Source: Pisaster brevispinus
Taxonomy: Eukaryota > Echinodermata > Asteroidea > Forcipulatida > Asteriidae
Direction of reading: 5' to 3'
Length of the DNA stretch: 64,000 bases
NCBI GenBank assembly: GCA_023634235.1
Contig: JAMKCF010000001.1
Span: 3,340,106-3,404,105 of the forward strand
Under the pieces are notes generated by a model that saw only the letters and a list, made by a program, of their open reading frames with translations, did no database searches and was not told where the DNA came from. Below, piece after piece: positions 1 to 9,745 of this stretch. A program made the translations under genes and the position numbers. Position 1 is the stretch's first letter. Every line of letters starts with the position of its first letter.

Positions 1-130
1 CGCGTAAAAATACGTCACACGTAAGCTTGCGCGCCACGCCTATGTTTTAACGCTTCTCACCGTGTGGCCACGTGATCTCCTCTTCGCCAATCAGAATGGA
101 TTCAGAATGGTTCATTCATTATTAACCAAC
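1..130. repeat. Dispersed repeat, inverted relative of 12595-12730
   Basis: The reverse complement of 12595-12730 matches this segment over most of its length, sharing blocks such as CTTGCGCG, TTCTCACCGTGT, GATCTCCTCT and CCAATCAGAATGGAT. It is therefore a member of a dispersed family rather than unique sequence. No coding potential is visible. The family is not recognised. Confidence 0.6.
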
Positions 131-227
131 TTGCAGATTAGCATACCACACTGGTGGAAAGAACACATAGCTCTATGTGATATACATTTTATCGGGTTCC
201 CTCTCTCTTATCACTAGTAATGAGAGT

Positions 228-1808
228 ACTAGACACTAAGTGTTTGTGAACAAACACAAAGCTGTTCCGTTTTGTTGTGCTTTGATTAATTGATCCAGAC
301 ATTTAAAGTGAGCCTAAGTTCAAGATTGAACGATATGGTTCCATTTCCGGTTGACCCGGAATTAAAGGTCAACATGGGGTTACGGTAACCCAAGGCTTAT
401 ATTCAATGCTCAAAGGGTTTATAACTGAAAACAAAGAAAATTGGCTAAGTAATTATTGAGATATAGGCCCACTTCCAGTTGACCCGGAAGTAAAGGTCAA
501 CATGGGGTCAGGGTTACCCAAGTTCAATCTTTAATGCTCAAAGGATCTATAATTGAAAAGAAATTGAAAATCGGTTGTGTAGTTCTTGAGATATTGTCCC
601 ACTTCCGGTTGACCCCTAGTAAAGGTCAACATGGGGTCATGGTTACCCAAGGCTGATCTTTGGTGCCAAGGAGTCAATAACTGAAAAAAGTTTGAAAATC
701 GGTTGTGTAGTTCTTGAGATATGGTCCCACTTCTGGTTGACCCCTAAGTAAAGGTCAACATTGGGTCACAGTTTCCCAAAGCTAATCTCCAATGCCCAAG
801 GAGTCAATAACTGAAAAATGTTTGAAAATCGGTTGTGTAGTTCTTGAGATATGGTCCCACTTCCGGTTGACCCCTAAATAAAGGTCAACATTGGGTCACG
901 TTTTCCCAAAGCTAATCTCCAATGCCCAAAGAGTCTATAACTGATAAAAGTTTGAAAATCGGCTGTGTACTTCTTGAGATATGGTGCTGCAAAGATTAAC
1001 TAGTTAAATATTCAAATGTAGCGCCCGGGACAAAATCGTCGAGCGCCCTGGGCAACAGAATCACGACGTACATGTACACATGCACAAGCCACCGTTTCAA
1101 TACGCTATAGATCGATATTTTTGTATAAATAGTGTGCAGCGACTGGTACCCAGAAGTCGGCTATTTCGTTACGGCATTTCGCGTGTATTTTTCTCTGTGT
1201 CGCAGGGCATCCTGACTACATTTTTAGTCGATGAACGGAACCTTGTCTCCAAGCCATTGGTGTCCGATTTGTCACTGAATCGTTAATTATCGTGGAAATT
1301 GTTCTACTTTGATAAGTTTTAATGACCAGGAACATCTCTTATTAAAAGCAATTAACTTTTCAAAACAGTTTATGTAATTTAAGAAACTAATTCGTAATTT
1401 TAATTGAAAATATCGTGTTTTTAACTGTCAAAACATTTGTCCTTTCAGCGCCAAGTGTTTTGTACACAGAACAAAAACGCGCCAACAAATGACGTCATTG
1501 ATGACGTTTTATGAATTTTTTGCCACGCTACAGAGCTACATAATAAGACGAGTCTATATTTGAAAACAGTTTGAGGATCAGACATATACTTCTTGAGATA
1601 TGGTGGGAACAAGATTGCCTAATTAAATATTCATGTCATTATAACTCAGCTAATTAATGAAGAACTTGAACAATTTTACTCTTAGCATAATTTCATGTTC
1701 TAAGCTTCAATTTGATGTAAGATCTGAATCTCCCATATCTATTATTTTAGAGCTTAGGTTCGTACAAAATCGTGTACAAAAGCTATGGCAATTTTGACAG
1801 AAACAAAG

Positions 1809-1840
<32 letters not shown>

Positions 1841-1897
1841 TAATAATCCCAACAAAAACAAAACCTGTTCCGACTGCTAAGTCGGAACAGCTAATAA
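228..1897 (+). mobile_element. Helentron-like non-autonomous element (HINE/pearl type), copy A
   Basis: The element begins ACTAGACACTAAGTG with a short palindrome (GTGTTTGTGAACAAACAC), then AGCTGTTCCG. It continues with five tandem units of about 130 bp (each with CACTTCCGGTTGACC and GGTCAACATGGGGTC, 336-985), a unique right half (about 990-1800), a (TAA)n tract, and a terminal hairpin (1866-1891) followed by CTAATAA. The left subterminal AGCTGTTCCG is the reverse complement of CGGAACAGCT in the terminal hairpin. This layout (subterminal inverted repeat, core minisatellite, microsatellite, 3' stem-loop) is that of HINE/DINE/pearl elements mobilised by Helentrons. It encodes no transposase or Rep/helicase. 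Four relatives lie at 40676-48687. Confidence 0.7.
336..985 (+). repeat. Core minisatellite of element A, 5 units of about 130 bp
   Basis: Five head-to-tail units start near 336, 468, 597, 725 and 855. Each carries TTCCGGTTGACC, AAAGGTCAACATGGGGTC, CCCAAGG, GAGTCTATAACTG and TTCTTGAGATATGG with scattered substitutions. Relatives of the element at 40676-48687 have 6, 8, 6 and 9 units, so unit number varies between copies as expected of the minisatellite core of this element class. Confidence 0.85.
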
Positions 1898-2845
1898 AGA
1901 CATACGACACTGATTTCTTGTTAATCTACGGGTTTTCCCGCAGTTAGGCGCTAACAATAGTTAGGCAGAACGGGGATTTCGCGTGGGTCTTGTCCCTTTA
2001 AAAACTGTGGGTTAACGGTAGGGGCGGGGGATACTTGGGCTTGTCAAAACTCTGGGCTCAGTTGTCACTTTTTTTCGGTTGTCATCATCAGTGGCGTAAC
2101 CAGAGATGGTTGCCCCCACCCCCCCCCCCCAAATAAATTCCAAAGAATGCACAAACTATTGTTTGGATAAACCTAAATCACGAGTTGGCATGGCCCCTGT
2201 GTCCGACTGGTCTCGGTTCTGGCGTGATTAGATAATCTTTGAACTTACTTGCACCTTGACAGACTACAACGTATATCCATATTGACGAAAATGTCAAAAA
2301 CTTACAGAAAAGACAAGTTTTCCAGACTAACAAAATGTCCTCGGAGGGATTTGGCGTAGTCTGTTATCAGAAAGTGACCTGTTTAAAAAAAAAATAATAA
2401 CAATAATGCTAATTGGTCTAAAAACTTAATATGATTAGTGTGAGTCCTTCAATATTTTTGAAATCCTGACTCGAGAAACGGGGAGAAAACAAATACAAAA
2501 ACATTTTAAGAAAATAACCACTTGCAGCTATTTACGTGTTGACTTTTATAATTTAATCAATTAAAAGCAACAATCTCAACCGAAACCTGTCATTTGTGTT
2601 GGTAATGTAATTGTTTGGAAATACATGTAGTCCCCCGATTATGTCTTCGCCCACCCCCCCCCCCACCTCTAATAAAAAAATGTCTACGCGATACGTTATC
2701 CTGCCAGAAATTAAACTATTAGAAATGTACTGGTAGATATGTATTTTTAAACCTCCCCACAGGTGGGTGTAAGCTCGGCCGTTCGGGGTTTTCAATCACG
2801 GACACGACGCGACGATTCCTACCTCACCATGATTTTGCATACCCA
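1898..2845. other. Non-coding stretch, no gene seen
   Basis: AT-rich sequence with poly-C runs at about 2119-2129 and 2647-2664. No open reading frame has splice signals or recognisable protein content. I see no feature I can defend. Confidence 0.6.
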
Positions 2846-3128
2846 GGGCCCAATTTCATAGCGCTGCTTAACGGTAAGCAAATTTTCGTGCTTACTGTAG
2901 CAGAAAAATTTGCTAAGGCGTAAGCGTATTTCACAGGTTAGCAAGAAAATTAAGCGGCCATCTTGCACGTTCACCATGGATTTGCATTGTGACGTCAATC
3001 ATTTTCGTGCAGTAAGCACCGGAAGGTTAGCACGCCTTTTCGTGTGCTTACGGTTAGCGGCGCTATGAAATGAAACCGTGCAGTCAAGCACAACATTGGC
3101 CGTTAAGCAGCTCTATGAAATTGGGCCC
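2846..3128. mobile_element. GGGCCC-ended MITE, long (about 280 bp) subtype
   Basis: The ends are inverted copies: GGGCCCAATTTCATAGCGCT at the left and AGCTCTATGAAATTGGGCCC at the right. The long subtype has an asymmetric centre with CCATCTTGCACGTTCACCAT and TTGCATTGTGACGTCA between arms built from GCTTAACGGTAAGC-like motifs. It has no coding capacity and is a non-autonomous DNA-transposon-like element. Related long copies are at 7799-8082, 12957-13242 and 25572-25843. Confidence 0.85.
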
Positions 3129-4753
3129 AGGCCTATGAAGCGTTTTGTCATGATTTGTCATTTTGTCATTGTCAGAATTTGTTTCTCTCAATGTTCTCTT
3201 TTACAGCCTAATACCGACTCAATTTGTCAAGTCATGTTATATCGATTGTCAAATTAAAATAAATATTTGCCAGACAGTATTACCCATCTAAATATAGAAG
3301 AGTCTAATATCTAGCCGACGGTGATTGGTTAATAAAAAAAACATGCATATATAAATATTTCATGGTCATGAATAATTGATTTGCTAAACGAGTTGGTGAC
3401 GGTGCTTCGCGGCTTCGCCGCCCACGCTGGTCTTTTTTTCGTGCGTGACATCTTGGGTGCCGCCGCCGCGTGCTCCTTGACTAATAGCTACGTCACACTC
3501 AACCCTCAACCCCATAGTAGAGGGGAAAAAATGCCACATTACATATTCATAGAATCAACTCAAGGATATCTGCTGATTACCGTAAGCACTCTCAACAGCG
3601 CCCCCACAGTTCACTTTATTTTGGGGGCGTTGGCTGCCGTTTCACTGTTTGGTAAGAGAACGGCAAGAGCTGCACTTTCCCTCTTGAGCTTAAAATGAAG
3701 ACATTGTCATCAGTTGCCGACAGACACAGAAAACATGTATAAGTTTCTCGTCTATTTGCAAAGTTGTCGCTCGGAGGTATACAGGATTGGTAGAGCTGTC
3801 AAAAGAGTCACAGTGTTCATATTTTTAGTGATCAACCATACACATGAAATAACAAAGCTGTAAAAATTTGGGCTTAATCCGTTGTGTGAGTCATGAGAAT
3901 ATAGTGACAAACCATGCACAACTTTTCGGCATGTAAACACAATGTCCTCAATTTTGCATGTAACAACCGATCTCAGCCGTTGCTCTTTTTTGTTTAGGTT
4001 CTCAGATGCATTCTTCGCGAGTCTGACTTCATTTCAGAGGGAAATAATATTTCACAGAAAAAAATGGTTCTAGTAAGAACTTCATAATCAGTAAGCTTTT
4101 TTTTTTTAATTAAAATTAAACCACATTTTTCTTATCCTGACCAATCCTGTATAATACCTTTAAAGGTTTGCTGAATTACCAAGTATTGGAGGTTATATTT
4201 TACAGCTTATAGTTGGTTTATGCTATTTCAGTTTAAATTCATAATTGTTTGCCCTTACGTAGTTTTTACGCGAATGATTGTTCTTTAAAAATAATGGTCT
4301 TCAAGAAAGCCCAAATAAATAGTTCACTTGCTGACATGGATGGATTCCTTCTGTGACGCCATATTTACATAATGTATTGATGAGCTATTACAGACGACAT
4401 TGTTCTGGGACAAGGTCTACCAAAGGAAGGACAACATATGTGTGGTGTTGTTTTTGTTTTGTTTTTTTAATCACTCATGATTACACATTATGTACACACG
4501 TGACGTCACAAAAGGAATCCAGCCATGTCAGCAATGACCTATTTATCTGCGCGGTCTCGAAGAACGTTATTTTTAAATAGTAGTAATCAAGTAAACAATT
4601 TACAAGAATGCACATTGAATTATAATTACAAGATGTAATATAAAGAACAAAGCGAAAGCAAGAGGGAGCTATTTGTTAAAGCGAAAACAATGCGATAAAA
4701 ACCAGGCATTCTGGACATAACGTAAATGCTCCTTCCTGACGCCGACTTTGTGG
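3129..4753. other. Non-coding stretch with one dispersed repeat
   Basis: No gene is supported. At 3775-3960 lies a repeat whose inverted copy is at 38690-38893; the shared order (in the inverse copy) is GGACAATGTGTTTGCATGCCG, CACAACGGATTTAGCC, GTTGATCATAC, then AGCTCTACCAATCCTGT. The rest is AT-rich with poly-T and poly-A runs. Confidence 0.6.
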
Positions 4754-5470
4754 CGTGTCGTGGCCGAGCTGTTAAGAGCACCAAACTCAAGCTTTGGTGT
4801 TTCTGATCAGCAGAGTGTGGATTCGAGTCCCGGTTGTGGCACTTATGTTCTCGAGCAAGATAATTTACCATAATTGCTTTGTCCTTCGGATGGTACTTTA
4901 AGCCGTAGGTCCTGTGTACTAGGATTGGTAGTGCACGTAAAAGAACCCATAACTCTTATCGTGAAAGCGAAGGGGTTTACCCCTGTGTTTCTGGTTCACA
5001 TAGGAAGGGGGTAACCCTGGTGTTTCTGGTTCACATAGGAAGAGGGTAACCCTGGTGTTTCTAGTTCACATAGGAAGGGGCAACCCTGGTGTTTCTGGTT
5101 CACATAGGAAGGTGGTAACCCTGGTGTTTCTGGTTCACATAGGAAGGGCAACCCTGGTGTTTCTGGTTCACATAGGAAGAGGGTAACCCTGGTGTTTCTG
5201 GTTCACATAGGAAGTGGTAACCCTGGTGTTTCTGGTTCACATAGGAAGTGGTAACCCTGGTGTTTCTGGTTCACATAGGAAGGGGTAACCCCGATGTTTC
5301 TGGTTCACATAGGAAGGGCAACCCTGGTGTTTCTGGTTCACACAGGAAAAGGGTAACCCTGGTGTTTCTGGTTCACATAGCAATCATCCTCGTGACCGGT
5401 TTCCTCGGCCTCGCGAGCTACAGTATTTAGGTTAACTTAATGAGGCATCCTTGGTTTCATTACCAGAAAT
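4754..5470 (+). mobile_element. tRNA-headed SINE with internal minisatellite expansion
   Basis: The head (about 4754-4844) keeps RNA polymerase III-like boxes: TGGCCGAGCTGTTAAGAGC as A box and GATTCGAGTCCCGG as B box, resembling a tRNA-Leu. The body contains CCTTCGGATGGTACTTTAAG and AAAAGAACCCATAACTCTT, and the 3' part TGAGGCATCCTTGGTTTCAT with CCAGAAATAT. The copy at 56366-56735 has the same order but a single GGTGTTTCTGGTTCACATAG motif. Here that motif is repeated about 12 times (4968-5378), so the element has grown internally. Confidence 0.75.
4968..5378 (+). repeat. Minisatellite, about 12 units of 33-35 bp inside the SINE
   Basis: The unit contains GTAACCCTGGTGTTTCTGGT followed by TCACATAGGAAG. 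Units differ mainly in the run of G/A between CATAGGAAG and AACCC, giving lengths of 33-35 bp. Occurrences of the TTCACATAG motif fall near 4993, 5028, 5063, 5097, 5132, 5165, 5200, 5233, 5266, 5301, 5334 and 5371. Confidence 0.85.
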
Positions 5471-5574
5471 ATATAATTAAAAAACTATTCTGGTCGTCAT
5501 GAAAAAAATTACCTCTGTCATGAATTTTTAAATTGATGTTGCACACGTTGCTGACACGCTACTTATTTAGCTGC

Positions 5575-5605
5575 CACTGCTGCTGCTGCTGCTGCTGCTG
5601 TTTTT
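5575..5605 (+). repeat. Short (CTG)n / (TTG)n microsatellite
   Basis: Eight CTG triplets followed by a few TTG triplets. No open frame around it has other support. Confidence 0.8.
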
Positions 5606-6275
5606 GTTGTTGTTCATTTCATTTATTAATTTCACAAGTCAAAATACAAAAGTATACATTGATGAAAACGGTTTTTAAAGTGACCATACAAAAACAAGAA
5701 CAAAATGTCGTTGATAATAGCACCCCTGATGGATTGTTTTAAAAGTTAACTTATTAAAAAAGTTGATCTCCTGATGTCACGTTTTAAGAAAAAGACGTAC
5801 GTTATTAATGACAATTGACAGTAACATGACATGGACGAAAAAGCAGCACTTATTTGCACAGTCAACTAAATATGTAAATGTGCAAATTATAACAAGCACA
5901 AGACTCACCGATGTGTTTAAGGCGCATGCGCCATGAAAGCGTGTCATGTGATCTTATTAATAATACACGGTACCATTGTGTTTCCATGGATACATATCAA
6001 TTATATGAACCAGGTCGTACGTTGCCTGGCAGCCGTTGGTGGAGATTTTACTAAAATAACTGCGCTTTCATTTAAACAAATGGCGTCGGTGTTACAGATT
6101 TCTAGTGTTTTTTGCCATTGTTAATGTTTTTTTCTGTCCAGTAGCGAAAAACTCAAAAGCACTGAACTTCTTTCAGCGTTGAATTTTCAGTGCTTCCCTT
6201 CCATCGGTTAGTGACGAGAGGTATCGATACGGTGCGCTGCCCATGGTAGAGAGGTATTTTAGTTCTTGATAAACA
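5606..6275. other. Non-coding stretch with a short dispersed repeat at 6203-6255
   Basis: No gene is seen. The piece at 6203-6255 (GTGACGAGAGGTATCGATAC, GGTGCGCTGCCCATGG) recurs at 26170-26230, at about 60175-60200, and inverted at about 25430-25500 and 35018-35070. It is a dispersed family of unknown class. Confidence 0.55.
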
Positions 6276-6463
6276 GGCCTTACTTTCATAGAGCTGCTTA
6301 ATAAAGTTGCAAATTATGCTCAATGGTTTTTCTGCTTATCAAAAATGTGCAGGATACCAGTCAAAAATGGTAAATTTTACAAGGTATTTTGGCTGGCTGG
6401 TGAGCATCATGTTGCTGCGCTAACTTACTGTTTTCGCTTAAGGAGTTCTATAAAATTGGGCCG
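6276..6463. mobile_element. Decayed GGGCCC-ended MITE, short subtype
   Basis: The left end reads GGCCTTACTTTCATAGAGCT and the right end AGTTCTATAAAATTGGGCC, both diverged from the family ends. The centre has the short-subtype motif GCAGGATACCAGTCA. It is more degraded than the neighbouring copies and so probably older. Confidence 0.6.
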
Positions 6464-6689
6464 AGGTGAGTGATGACGCAACAATGCAAATCCATTGTGA
6501 ACGCACACCCGCTGTCAAACCTTCGCGATCTCGATCTTTTGTGACTACACTTTTGCTTATTACGAACATCTTTTCTTCTTTTAGTAGATGTTAGGCCCAA
6601 GATGAAAAGTATCATAAATATTCATATTGAATACCTCAATATTCATATCAAAACACTTACGTCATCAGTACTCCTGGAGTAGTTTCGTC

Positions 6690-6905
6690 TCAGGTACACT
6701 TCAAAAATTGGGGTGTTAAAATATTGAAGAAAAAAAAAGTAAGAAGAAGAAGAAAAAGAATCAAAATTTACACCATAGGGTGTTCAAATACAATTACACT
6801 GGTGGTATTTTAACACCTTAAACTGTTAATTTTTATTCTCTCGTGGGTATCTATATGCGACAACACCCATGGTGTCAATTTTAACACTCCAGTTTTTGCA
6901 GTGCA
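6690..6905. repeat. Dispersed palindromic repeat with GGTGTTAAAAT motifs
   Basis: The left part has TTGGGGTGTTAAAAT and TTTACACCATAGGGTG; the right part has GTGTCAATTTTAACACTCCA, giving an imperfect inverted structure. A relative lies at about 39510-39705 (GGGGTGTAAAACTGACACC and TTTACACCATAGGGAG). It is non-coding. Confidence 0.55.
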
Positions 6906-7039
6906 GTTTTTCAGATTCTTATTCTAGTTTCAAACCTTTTTTTTCAAAGTACTGTCAAAACGAACATAGTGAGAGGTGTGAAACAAGTATGTATTTTCTT
7001 TGTTAATTTACTTAATTTATTTATATATGCACGTGCTCA

Positions 7040-7465
7040 TTTAATTATTTCATCACATTTCCAGAAGCGCACCAAGCGTCATTAAAATAATGAGTATAAG
7101 AGACGATGGCGAAATGTTCGGTTTTAGATGTGGGGGAAAAAACCCAAATGGGGAAAACCTATGCAATTAGAGCCTAATTTTATAGAGCTGCTTAAGCACT
7201 CAGAAAAAGCTAAGCACAACAAAATTATGCTTACCAGAATACGGTTACCAGCCAAAATGACATATCACATGTACAATTTGTTACTGGTAACCTGCTCATT
7301 TCTGCTAAGCAAAAAAGTTTAAGCAACAATGCCTGCTTAAGCAGATCTATGAGTTTGGCCCCTGGTAGGGACTGGAAACCGCAATCCACATGCAAGGCTC
7401 CGGTCTGAGGTGGGATTCGAACCGAGGTTCAAAGGCAGAAACAGAAACCACTTAGCCAACCTGAT
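7040..7465 (-). mobile_element. tRNA-like repeat, filled site (carries a MITE)
   Basis: Outside the MITE, this element matches 9112-9345: ACGATGGCGAAATGTTCGGT, TTTTAGATGTGGGGGAAAAA and, after the insertion, GGTAGGGACTGGAAACC, CCGGTCTGAGGTGGGATTCG and TTCAAAGGCAGAAACAGA. The TTCGAACC motif on the + strand, read on the - strand as GGTTCGAA, looks like a polymerase III B box, which suggests a SINE in minus orientation. The family is not named. Confidence 0.6.
7168..7363. mobile_element. GGGCCC-ended MITE, short subtype, inserted in a SINE-like repeat
   Basis: The left end AGCCTAATTTTATAGAGCTG and right end CAGATCTATGAGTTTGGCCC are inverted. The centre ACCAGCCAAAATGACATATC and TTACTGGTAACCTGCTCATT is the short-subtype core. 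The paralogous locus at 9225 reads straight through (GCAATCAGGTAGGGAC), giving an empty site for this insertion. Confidence 0.8.
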
Positions 7466-7604
7466 CCCCTGATTAAATTTTTACACAATTATTTGTCTAC
7501 TTTTAAAACATATTATTTATTAATTTAGAATTGATGTTAAATTTGCATGTGGCATAAAGTTTATTATTTGTGTTTACTCATACACCGAGCGTGTGTCATG
7601 ACCC

Positions 7605-7797
7605 GGGCCCAATTTCATAGAGCTGCTTAAGCATGAAAAGTTGCTAAGCACAGCAAAATTATGATTACCAAAATAAGGTTACCAGCTAAATTACCATTTA
7701 CCATGTACAAAATGTAACTGGTATCCTGCTTAGTTTTGCTTAGCAGAAATATATCAAGCGATATTTTCTGCTTAAGCAGCTTTATGAAATTGGGCCC
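7605..7797. mobile_element. GGGCCC-ended MITE, short subtype
   Basis: It has well preserved ends, GGGCCCAATTTCATAGAGCT and AGCTTTATGAAATTGGGCCC, with the TACCAGCTAAATTACC / AACTGGTATCCTGCTTAG core. The next copy begins one base after it ends. Confidence 0.85.
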
Positions 7798-7798
7798 T

Positions 7799-8082
7799 GG
7801 GCCCAATTTTGTAGAGCTGCTTAACAGTTAGCAAATTTTCGTGCTAACTGTAGCAGAAATATGTGCTTAAGCGTAAGCGTATTTCACAGGTTAGCAAGAA
7901 AATTAGGCAGCCATCTTGCGCGTTCACCATGGATTTGCATTGTTACGTCATTCATTTTCATACAGTAAGCACCGGAAGGTTAGCATGCCTTTTCGTGTGC
8001 TTACGGTTAGCAGCGCTATGAAATGGAAGCTCGTACAGTAAGCACAGAATCGGCCGTTAAGCAGCTCTATGAAATTAGGCCC
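7799..8082. mobile_element. GGGCCC-ended MITE, long subtype, abutting the previous copy
   Basis: Ends GGGCCCAATTTTGTAGAGCT and AGCTCTATGAAATTAGGCCC; the centre carries CCATCTTGCGCGTTCACCAT and TTGCATTGTTACGTCA as in the other long copies. It lies directly against the short copy at 7605-7797, so the two form a dimer of different subtypes. Confidence 0.85.
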
Positions 8083-8639
8083 AGCCAAAAACGCAGTACT
8101 TTTCCGCGTCCTGTGTAAAAACAAATCAACTCGAGCCATTGCTGTATACTCGCTACAAAAACATAGGTTTATTTTTCTTTCCTATTATTTTCTTGCAGCT
8201 TAGATGACCAATTGAGCCCAAATTTTCACAGGTTTGATATTTTATGCATATATTGGTATACAGCAAGTGAGGATACTACCAAAAGTATACCTTGCCTTTA
8301 AGCGGAAACTATAGTGACTAAGCAAATGTCAATATAGCAGAAAGTATTCAAATCTAACTCGCAAATGCCACTTTGCCTGATTGAAAACTATAACTGATCT
8401 AAGCAATTGTTTTTTAGGTTACCAAATGACCCCATTTTGAGGAGGCCAGTCTCTTCGTTCCGAGCCCCCCCCCCCCCCCTTTGTTTTCTTTGATTCACCC
8501 ACTCCTACCACTACGTGACTACAAGGTCCACCGGATCATTGAAAATAGCTACACGTTGATCGCAATGAAATAATAGCTATATTTAGGATCTATACCGGGG
8601 TTGCATGTCGTTGGGCAATGTTATTGACTGTTTACTCCG
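8083..8639. other. Non-coding stretch
   Basis: A dispersed repeat fragment at about 8197-8305 (TTGAGCCCAAATTTTCACAG then AAGTGAGGATACT) recurs at 35955-36070. A poly-C run of about 14 bases is at 8466-8479. No gene is seen. Confidence 0.55.
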
Positions 8640-8653
8640 GTTGCCGTGGTAAC
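8640..8653. promoter_or_regulatory. Candidate RFX X-box
   Basis: GTTGCCGTGGTAAC is a near-symmetric match to the X-box consensus (GTTGCC, 0-3 bases, GGTAAC/GGCAAC) bound by RFX factors, which control ciliary genes in animals. It lies 55 bp upstream of an ATG in strong context (ACGATGG at 8706-8712). Single motif matches arise by chance, and part of the downstream sequence resembles a dispersed repeat, so this is only a candidate. Confidence 0.35.
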
Positions 8654-8708
8654 GGCTTCCAGTTTTCAACAAGACCGACCTTCAAAGCCATTGGCAGCAA
8701 TTTGAACG

Positions 8709-8876
8709 ATGGCGTTTCCTACGCGGCGATCGATACGGCTCGTTGCCGGTAGAGGATGGAATAAACTAGAGGGACAGGCAAAGATACAGCGAGCAATTTG
8801 TAGAAACTCTGCAAATGAATATTTATATCCGTATGGCAATGGCGACGAAGACTTTAGTTTTCGTACGGTCAGCTGA
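8709..8876 (+). CDS. Candidate small ORF or first exon, 55 codons, unrecognised
   Basis: An ATG with A at -3 and G at +4 opens 55 codons ending in TGA. The predicted peptide starts MAFPTRRSIRLVAGRGWN and ends NGDEDFSFRTVS; it is basic at the N-terminus, acidic near the end, and has no signal peptide or membrane segment. A possible weak donor (ACG/GTCAGC, about 8866) precedes the stop, so it could be a first coding exon. Its position just below an X-box candidate is what makes it worth listing. Against it, the piece around 8728-8755 resembles the dispersed ATCGATACGG...GGTAGAG repeat seen at 6218, and a longer frame exists on the other strand. I do not recognise the sequence. Confidence 0.25.
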   Translation: MAFPTRRSIRLVAGRGWNKLEGQAKIQRAICRNSANEYLYPYGNGDEDFSFRTVS

Positions 8877-9111
8877 AGAAATGTACCGTGCTCAACTTGC
8901 TCGCGTATAGGTTCCATGCACTCTCGTGGATTCTGAATCTTTCTGCGTATATCTTTTTTGAGCATAGGAAGAAATTTAAAGGTATTTGGTAGAGCTGAAA
9001 AAAATAGTCGCAGACAGTGTTCATTTTAATATCCCTTAAATAAGAGAGGACAAACAATATATGTGTTTCTTTATTATTTTACTTTGTTTATTATACTTAT
9101 CTACTCGTTTT

Positions 9112-9345
9112 TTTATTTCATTACACCCCAACAGCGAAATTAGCGCCAATAACGTAATGAGTGGGAGACGATGAAGAAATGTTCAGTTTTAGATGTGGGG
9201 GAAAAACCAAAATGGGGGGAAAACCCACGCAATCAGGTAGGGACTGAAAACCCAATACACATGCAATGATCCGGTCTGAGGTGGGGTTCGAACCGCAGTT
9301 CAAAGGCAGAAACAGACAAACAGACAATTCTGTGTGATCAACCAT
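9112..9345 (-). mobile_element. tRNA-like repeat, empty site
   Basis: This is the same repeat as 7040-7465 but without the MITE. The junction reads CACGCAATCAGGTAGGGAC, where the other copy has the 196-bp MITE. It carries the TTCGAACC motif (GGTTCGAA on the minus strand) typical of a SINE head. Confidence 0.6.
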
Positions 9346-9497
9346 ATACAGGGTGGATCAAAAAAATGTGTACCCATCTTTGATAGCTATATTTACCTAC
9401 TTACTTAAAAGTTTTTACGAATATTTTTTGATTATATGAAAGCGGTGACTGTTAAGCATTAGCGGTGAAAACATTTTTTAAGAAATCTGATAACTTG

Positions 9498-9745
9498 GGT
9501 TCAAATATGGTAGTTTAAAGATATCATGTGCAAAACTGATTTGCAAAACTGATTAGGTTCAAAATATGGTGGTTTAAAGATATCATGTGCAAAACTGATT
9601 TGCAAAACTGATTAGGTTCAAAATATGGTAGTTTAAAGATATTATGTGCAAAACTGATTTGCAAAACTGATTTGAAAAACTGATTAGGTTCAAAATATGG
9701 TAGTCTAAAGATATCATGTGCAAAACTGATTTGCCCAGGAATAAA
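9498..9745 (+). repeat. Minisatellite, 4 units of about 58 bp (last one 72 bp)
   Basis: Units contain GGTTCAAAATATGGTAGTTT, AAAGATATCATGTGC and AAAACTGATTTGC, starting near 9498, 9555, 9614 and 9686. The third unit carries an extra AAACTGATTTG block. The array is surrounded by non-coding sequence. Confidence 0.85.

Noticed and set aside
3381..3698. 105-residue + frame
   Set aside because: It begins at TTG rather than ATG, and there is no homology, splice signal or repeat-independent support.
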